A stretch of 9,886 nucleotides of DNA, taken from JAISXK01 sp031549625. GTDB taxonomy: Bacteria; Bacillota; Clostridia; Christensenellales; CAG-138. Positions within the stretch are counted from its first letter, which is position 1. Each line of letters opens with the position of its first letter. The notes beneath the pieces were generated by a model. It had not been told where the DNA came from. It did no database searches and saw nothing but the letters and a program-made list of their open reading frames with translations. The position numbers and the translations under genes are program-made. Below, piece after piece: positions 6,381 to 9,886 of the stretch. The stretch is from NCBI GenBank assembly GCA_031549625.1, contig JAVBPK010000063.1:1-9886 (forward strand). Reading direction: 5' to 3'.

Positions 6381-9300
6381 ATGTACAAAAAAGTCCCTAC
6401 CACGCTGGATTTTGTCCCGCGCGAAAAAGAGGTGCTGGCGTATTGGAAGGAGATCGACGTATTCCATCGCTGCACGGAGCACCGCAAGGGCAACGCGCCA
6501 TTCACGTTTTACGACGGGCCGCCCACTGCAAACGGCAAGCCGCACATCGGCCATATTTTGACGCGCTGCGTGAAGGATATCATCCCCCGCTATAAGAGCA
6601 TGCAGGGCTTTGACGTAATGCGCAAGGCCGGGTGGGATACCCACGGCCTGCCTGTAGAGCTGGAAGTGGAAAAGCTGCTGGGCCTGGACGGCAAGGAGCA
6701 AATTGAGCAATACGGCGTGGAAGCCTTCATACAAAAATGCAAGCAACGCGTTTGGAATTATAAGGCTGAGTGGGAAGAAATGAGCGACCGCGTCGCGTTT
6801 TGGGCGGATATGGACGACCCCTATATCACTTACGAAAACAACTACATCGAGTCTTGCTGGTGGGCGATCAAGCGCATACATGAAAAGGGCCTGCTGTACA
6901 AGGGGCATAAAACAGTGCCCTATTGCCCGCGTTGCGGCACGGCGCTTTCTTCGCACGAAGTGGCGCAGGGGTATGAGGACGTGGAAGACACGTCCGCCAT
7001 AGCGAAATTCAGGCTGCTGGCGGAGCCGGATACATATGTGCTGGCATGGACGACCACACCGTGGACGTTGCCGAGCAACGTAGCGCTGTGCGTAAACGCG
7101 AAGGAGAAGTATGCCCGCGTAAAGGCGGACGGCGTAACATATGTATTGGCCGAAGCGCTGCTGAACGATGTGCTGGGCGAGGGCAAATACGAACTGGTGA
7201 GCACCTGCCTCGGCAAAGAGCTTGTTGGCCTGAAGTATGCGCCCTTGTTCGATTTGAAGCTGGATTTCCGGGGCAAAGACGGGCACCGCATCGTGAGCGA
7301 CGCGTATGTCACGCTGGAAGACGGCACGGGCGTGGTGCATATTGCGCCCGCGTTCGGCGAGGACGACTCACGGCTGGGCCGCGAATGGGAGCTGCCGTTT
7401 GTACAGCTTGTGGATCCGAAGGGCAATATGTGCGGCGGGACGCCATGGGACGGCATGTATGTGAAGGACGCTGATCACGCCATCATCACGGCGTTAACGG
7501 AAAGCGGCCTGCTGTTCAAGGCCATGAAATTCCAGCACAACTATCCGTTCTGCTGGCGCTGCCATACGCCGTTGCTGTATTACGCGCGCAAGAGCTGGTT
7601 CATAAAGATGACGGAAGTGCGCGACAAACTGGTGGAATTTAACCGCCGCGTGAACTGGGTGCCGGATAACATCAAAGAAGGGCGCATGGGCAACTTTGTG
7701 GAAAACGTCATCGACTGGGGCATCTCGCGCGAGCGTTATTGGGGCACGCCTTTGCCCGTTTGGATTTGCACGGACTGCGGCCACACGCATGTAGTGGGCG
7801 GGGTGGACGAGCTGCGCAGCATGGGGCACAATGTGCCGGAAAACCTGGAGCTGCACAAGCCGTATATCGATGAAATCAAATTGAGCTGCCCCGCCTGCGG
7901 GAAAGAGATGCAGCGCGAGCCGGAGGTGTTGGATTGCTGGTTTGACAGCGGAGCGATGTCGTTTGCGCAGTTCCACTATCCTTTCGAAAACGAAAAGCTC
8001 TGGGAGGAGCGCTACCCCGCCGATTTTATCAGCGAGGCAGTAGACCAGACCCGCGGCTGGTTCTATACGCTGCTGGCTTTGTCCACCTGCCTGTTTGACG
8101 ACCCCGCTTTCTTAAGCTGCATCGTGATGGGCCATGTGCAGGACAAAGACGGCAAGAAGATGAGCAAGCACCTGGGCAACGTCGTAGACCCGTGGGAAGT
8201 GCTGAACAAGCAGGGCGCGGATGCCGTGCGCTGGTATTTCTTCACCGCATCAATGCCATGGCTGCCAAACCGTTTTTATGACGAGGCCGTAAACGAGAGC
8301 CAGCGTAAATTTATGGGCACGCTTTGGAATACATACGCGTTTTACATTTTGTACGCGGAGATCGACCAGTTTAACCCGCTCGAGCACAAACTGGATAAGA
8401 ACGCGCTTTCGGAGATGGATCGCTTCATACTGTCGCGCCTGCATACGGTAATCGGCGAAATCACCGCCTATCTCGACTCACTGCGCATTACGGAGGCGGG
8501 CCGCCTGCTGCAATCATTTGTGGATGAGCTTTCCAACTGGTATGTGCGCCGCTGCCGCGAACGTTTCTGGGGCAAGGGCCTTTCGGCCGATAAGGAGGCG
8601 GCGTTTATGACGCTGTTTACGGTGCTGGAAACGCTTACGCGCCTCTGCGCGCCGTTTGTGCCTTTCGTAACGGAGACCATGTATCAAAACCTGATTCGCA
8701 GCGTGGATAAAAACGCGCCCATCAGCGTGCACCTGTGCGATTTCCCCCAAAAGGACGCTTCGTTTGTGGACGCCGAGCTGGAAGCGCATATGAGCAGCGT
8801 GCTCGATATCGTTGTGCTGGGCCGCTCCGCGCGTAACACCGCCGCCATCAAGAATCGCCAGCCGCTTCCCTGCCTGTATGTGCAGCATGCGGCGCTTCCG
8901 GCGGGGTATGTCGCCATTATAGCGGAAGAATTAAACGTAAAGGATGTGCGCTTCGTCGCCGACGCTTCGTCGTTCGTTTCCTATCGCGCAAAGCCGCAGC
9001 TGAAAACGCTGGGGCCGCGTTATGGCAAGATATTGCCCAAGATCAACGACTATCTGGCGGGCGCAGGCATAGGCGACGCGGTAGTCGCTGCGCACAACGC
9101 GGGCGGCAACTACGAATTTATGCTGGATGGCACAGCCGTTTCGCTGGCGAAGGACGACGTGCTGGTTGAGCCCATGCAAAAGGAAGGCTTTGTTTCCATG
9201 ACAGAGCGCGACCTTTCCGTGGTGCTGGATACCAACCTGACGAAAGAGCTGGTGGAGGAGGGCTTTGTGCGCGAGCTGACGAGCAAGATTCAGGCCATGC

Positions 9301-9509
9301 GCAAAGAGGCCGACTTCGACGTGACGGATCATATTACGCTCACATACGAAGCGGAAGCGCGCATTGCGGATATATTTACGCGCTTCGGCAGGGAAATAGC
9401 CGCCGATACGCTGGCCGACGCCACCGAACGCAAAACGGCAGCCGGATATGTGAAGGATTGGGATATCAATGGCGAGGCTGTGCGGCTAGGTGTAGAGCGG
9501 GTGAGGTAG
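6381..9509 (+). CDS. ileS: Isoleucyl-tRNA synthetase, type 2 (eukaryote-like)
   Basis: This cytoplasmic class I synthetase activates isoleucine with ATP, charges tRNA-Ile, and hydrolyses mischarged Val-tRNA-Ile. It has 1042 residues. The Rossmann catalytic core shows the HIGH motif (His55-Ile-Gly-His58, in GKPHIGH) and the KMSKS motif as KMSKH (593-597). The inserted CP1 editing domain shows TTTPWTLPSN (224-233) and GTGVVHIAPAFGEDD (315-329). Four Cys pairs are visible: 182/185, 391/394, 463/466 and 503/506. An anticodon-binding helical domain follows from about 675. The C-terminus lacks the Cys-rich zinc domain of bacterial type 1 enzymes. Together with the length and the overall sequence style, this places it in type 2, which is commonly less sensitive to mupirocin. 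I chose ATG 6381 because AAGGAGAG (6368-6375) lies 5 bases upstream; an upstream in-frame ATG at 6348 has no such site. Expression should be set by the T-box leader. Confidence 0.97.
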   Translation: MYKKVPTTLDFVPREKEVLAYWKEIDVFHRCTEHRKGNAPFTFYDGPPTANGKPHIGHILTRCVKDIIPRYKSMQGFDVMRKAGWDTHGLPVELEVEKLLGLDGKEQIEQYGVEAFIQKCKQRVWNYKAEWEEMSDRVAFWADMDDPYITYENNYIESCWWAIKRIHEKGLLYKGHKTVPYCPRCGTALSSHEVAQGYEDVEDTSAIAKFRLLAEPDTYVLAWTTTPWTLPSNVALCVNAKEKYARVKADGVTYVLAEALLNDVLGEGKYELVSTCLGKELVGLKYAPLFDLKLDFRGKDGHRIVSDAYVTLEDGTGVVHIAPAFGEDDSRLGREWELPFVQLVDPKGNMCGGTPWDGMYVKDADHAIITALTESGLLFKAMKFQHNYPFCWRCHTPLLYYARKSWFIKMTEVRDKLVEFNRRVNWVPDNIKEGRMGNFVENVIDWGISRERYWGTPLPVWICTDCGHTHVVGGVDELRSMGHNVPENLELHKPYIDEIKLSCPACGKEMQREPEVLDCWFDSGAMSFAQFHYPFENEKLWEERYPADFISEAVDQTRGWFYTLLALSTCLFDDPAFLSCIVMGHVQDKDGKKMSKHLGNVVDPWEVLNKQGADAVRWYFFTASMPWLPNRFYDEAVNESQRKFMGTLWNTYAFYILYAEIDQFNPLEHKLDKNALSEMDRFILSRLHTVIGEITAYLDSLRITEAGRLLQSFVDELSNWYVRRCRERFWGKGLSADKEAAFMTLFTVLETLTRLCAPFVPFVTETMYQNLIRSVDKNAPISVHLCDFPQKDASFVDAELEAHMSSVLDIVVLGRSARNTAAIKNRQPLPCLYVQHAALPAGYVAIIAEELNVKDVRFVADASSFVSYRAKPQLKTLGPRYGKILPKINDYLAGAGIGDAVVAAHNAGGNYEFMLDGTAVSLAKDDVLVEPMQKEGFVSMTERDLSVVLDTNLTKELVEEGFVRELTSKIQAMRKEADFDVTDHITLTYEAEARIADIFTRFGREIAADTLADATERKTAAGYVKDWDINGEAVRLGVERVR

Positions 9510-9575
9510 GTCATTCGCAAGGCCGCGCCCAAGCGTTTACCTAGCGTGAAACGGCACGTATATTGTGAAAAAACG

Positions 9576-9613
9576 AAGAGGATGCTTTGCGATGCGCAGG
9601 GCATCCTTTTGGT
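9576..9613 (+). terminator. Intrinsic terminator after ileS
   Basis: Bases 9576-9585 pair with 9601-9610 over 10 bp, including one G-T wobble; the core is AGGATGC/GCATCCT. The stem ends in a run of T (9607-9610), then GG and TTT. The loop region (9586-9600) holds a small extra GCGATGCGC palindrome. It lies 66 bases after the ileS stop codon and fits the end of a single-gene unit. The 89 bases that follow, up to 9702, show nothing I can name. Confidence 0.8.
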
Positions 9614-9702
9614 TTGGCAGCAAAACGCCGTGCGTAATCCGCATGAGGGGTTAGGAAAAATTCCGTCAAGGCATGTAAATTGGCTCTTAAATGGGGGCAT
9701 GG

Positions 9703-9886
9703 GGGCGTTTCCGAGCGCCCGCAGTGCGGGAAGAAGCGAAGAAAAAGCCCAATAAGCAAGGAAGCAAGTGAGCGCCAGCGAAATCTTGCGCCCATTGCGA
9801 ATTGAGGGCGTTTCCGAGCGCCGCCAGTGGCGGAAAAAGCGAGGAAAAAGCCCAATGAGCAAGGAAGCAAGTGAGCGTCAGCGAAA
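9703..9886. repeat. Two tandem copies of a structured intergenic repeat, 103-bp period
   Basis: Copy 1 starts at 9703 and copy 2 at 9806, and the second runs to the window end. Over the 81 aligned bases I count 8 differences. Each copy folds into a stem-loop: GGGC pairs with GCCC and TTTCC with GGAAA (copy 2) or a near match (copy 1). Inside is a 5-bp hairpin with an AGT loop, CCCGC/GCGGG in copy 1 (9718-9730) and CCGCC/GGCGG in copy 2 (9821-9833). The four differences in this hairpin form two compensatory base-pair swaps. A conserved tail with AAGCAAGGAAGCAAGTGAGCG follows the stem-loop in both. The period is not a multiple of three and open frames across it shift between copies, so it is most likely non-coding. 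Confidence 0.8.

Noticed and set aside
6267..7340. Minus-strand 357-codon open frame opposite ileS and its leader
   Set aside because: It is antisense to the HIGH motif and editing region of ileS and covers the T-box terminator. It shows no recognisable domain.
9329..9870. Two overlapping minus-strand reading frames of 177 and 109 codons after and inside ileS
   Set aside because: They cross the ileS 3' end, the terminator and the non-coding tandem repeat. The repeat's 103-base period shifts frame between copies, there is no ribosome binding site, and the translations are low-complexity.

Overview
The window looks like a chromosomal segment from a GC-rich, Gram-positive-type anaerobe, probably an uncultured gut clostridial lineage. 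That is inference. It rests on a sortase and a LytR-CpsA-Psr (LCP) enzyme, strong AGGAGG-type ribosome binding sites with TTG and GTG starts, a T-box riboswitch ahead of an aminoacyl-tRNA synthetase gene, and a eukaryote-like (type 2) isoleucyl-tRNA synthetase. No phage, plasmid, transposase, CRISPR array, rRNA or tRNA gene was seen.

Layout: two GC-rich palindromic direct repeats (11-65) lie just before a sortase gene (90-815, +). The sortase gene converges on a 2.98 kb gene (890-3871, -), with hairpin terminators between them. The 993-residue product of that gene joins a GT4 glycosyltransferase to a class C beta-lactamase-type serine hydrolase and ends in a domain I do not recognise. A divergent intergenic region (3872-4336) follows, with two candidate promoters and helically phased TGTGA repeats. 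It precedes an LCP-family wall-polymer transferase gene (4337-5932, +). A near-consensus promoter (5979-6007) and an isoleucine T-box leader (about 6014-6289) then control ileS (6381-9509, +). ileS ends in a good intrinsic terminator, followed by two tandem copies of a structured 103-bp-period repeat running off the window end (9703-9886).

Functionally, the first three genes concern the cell envelope. The sortase anchors proteins, the LCP enzyme attaches glycopolymers to peptidoglycan, and the fusion protein probably builds and/or trims a glycolipid or glycopolymer precursor in the cytoplasm. ileS is an independent transcription unit that responds to uncharged tRNA-Ile.

The items most worth a second look are the glycosyltransferase-serine hydrolase fusion, which has no visible export signal, and the terminal tandem repeat, whose inner hairpin keeps its pairing through compensatory changes.
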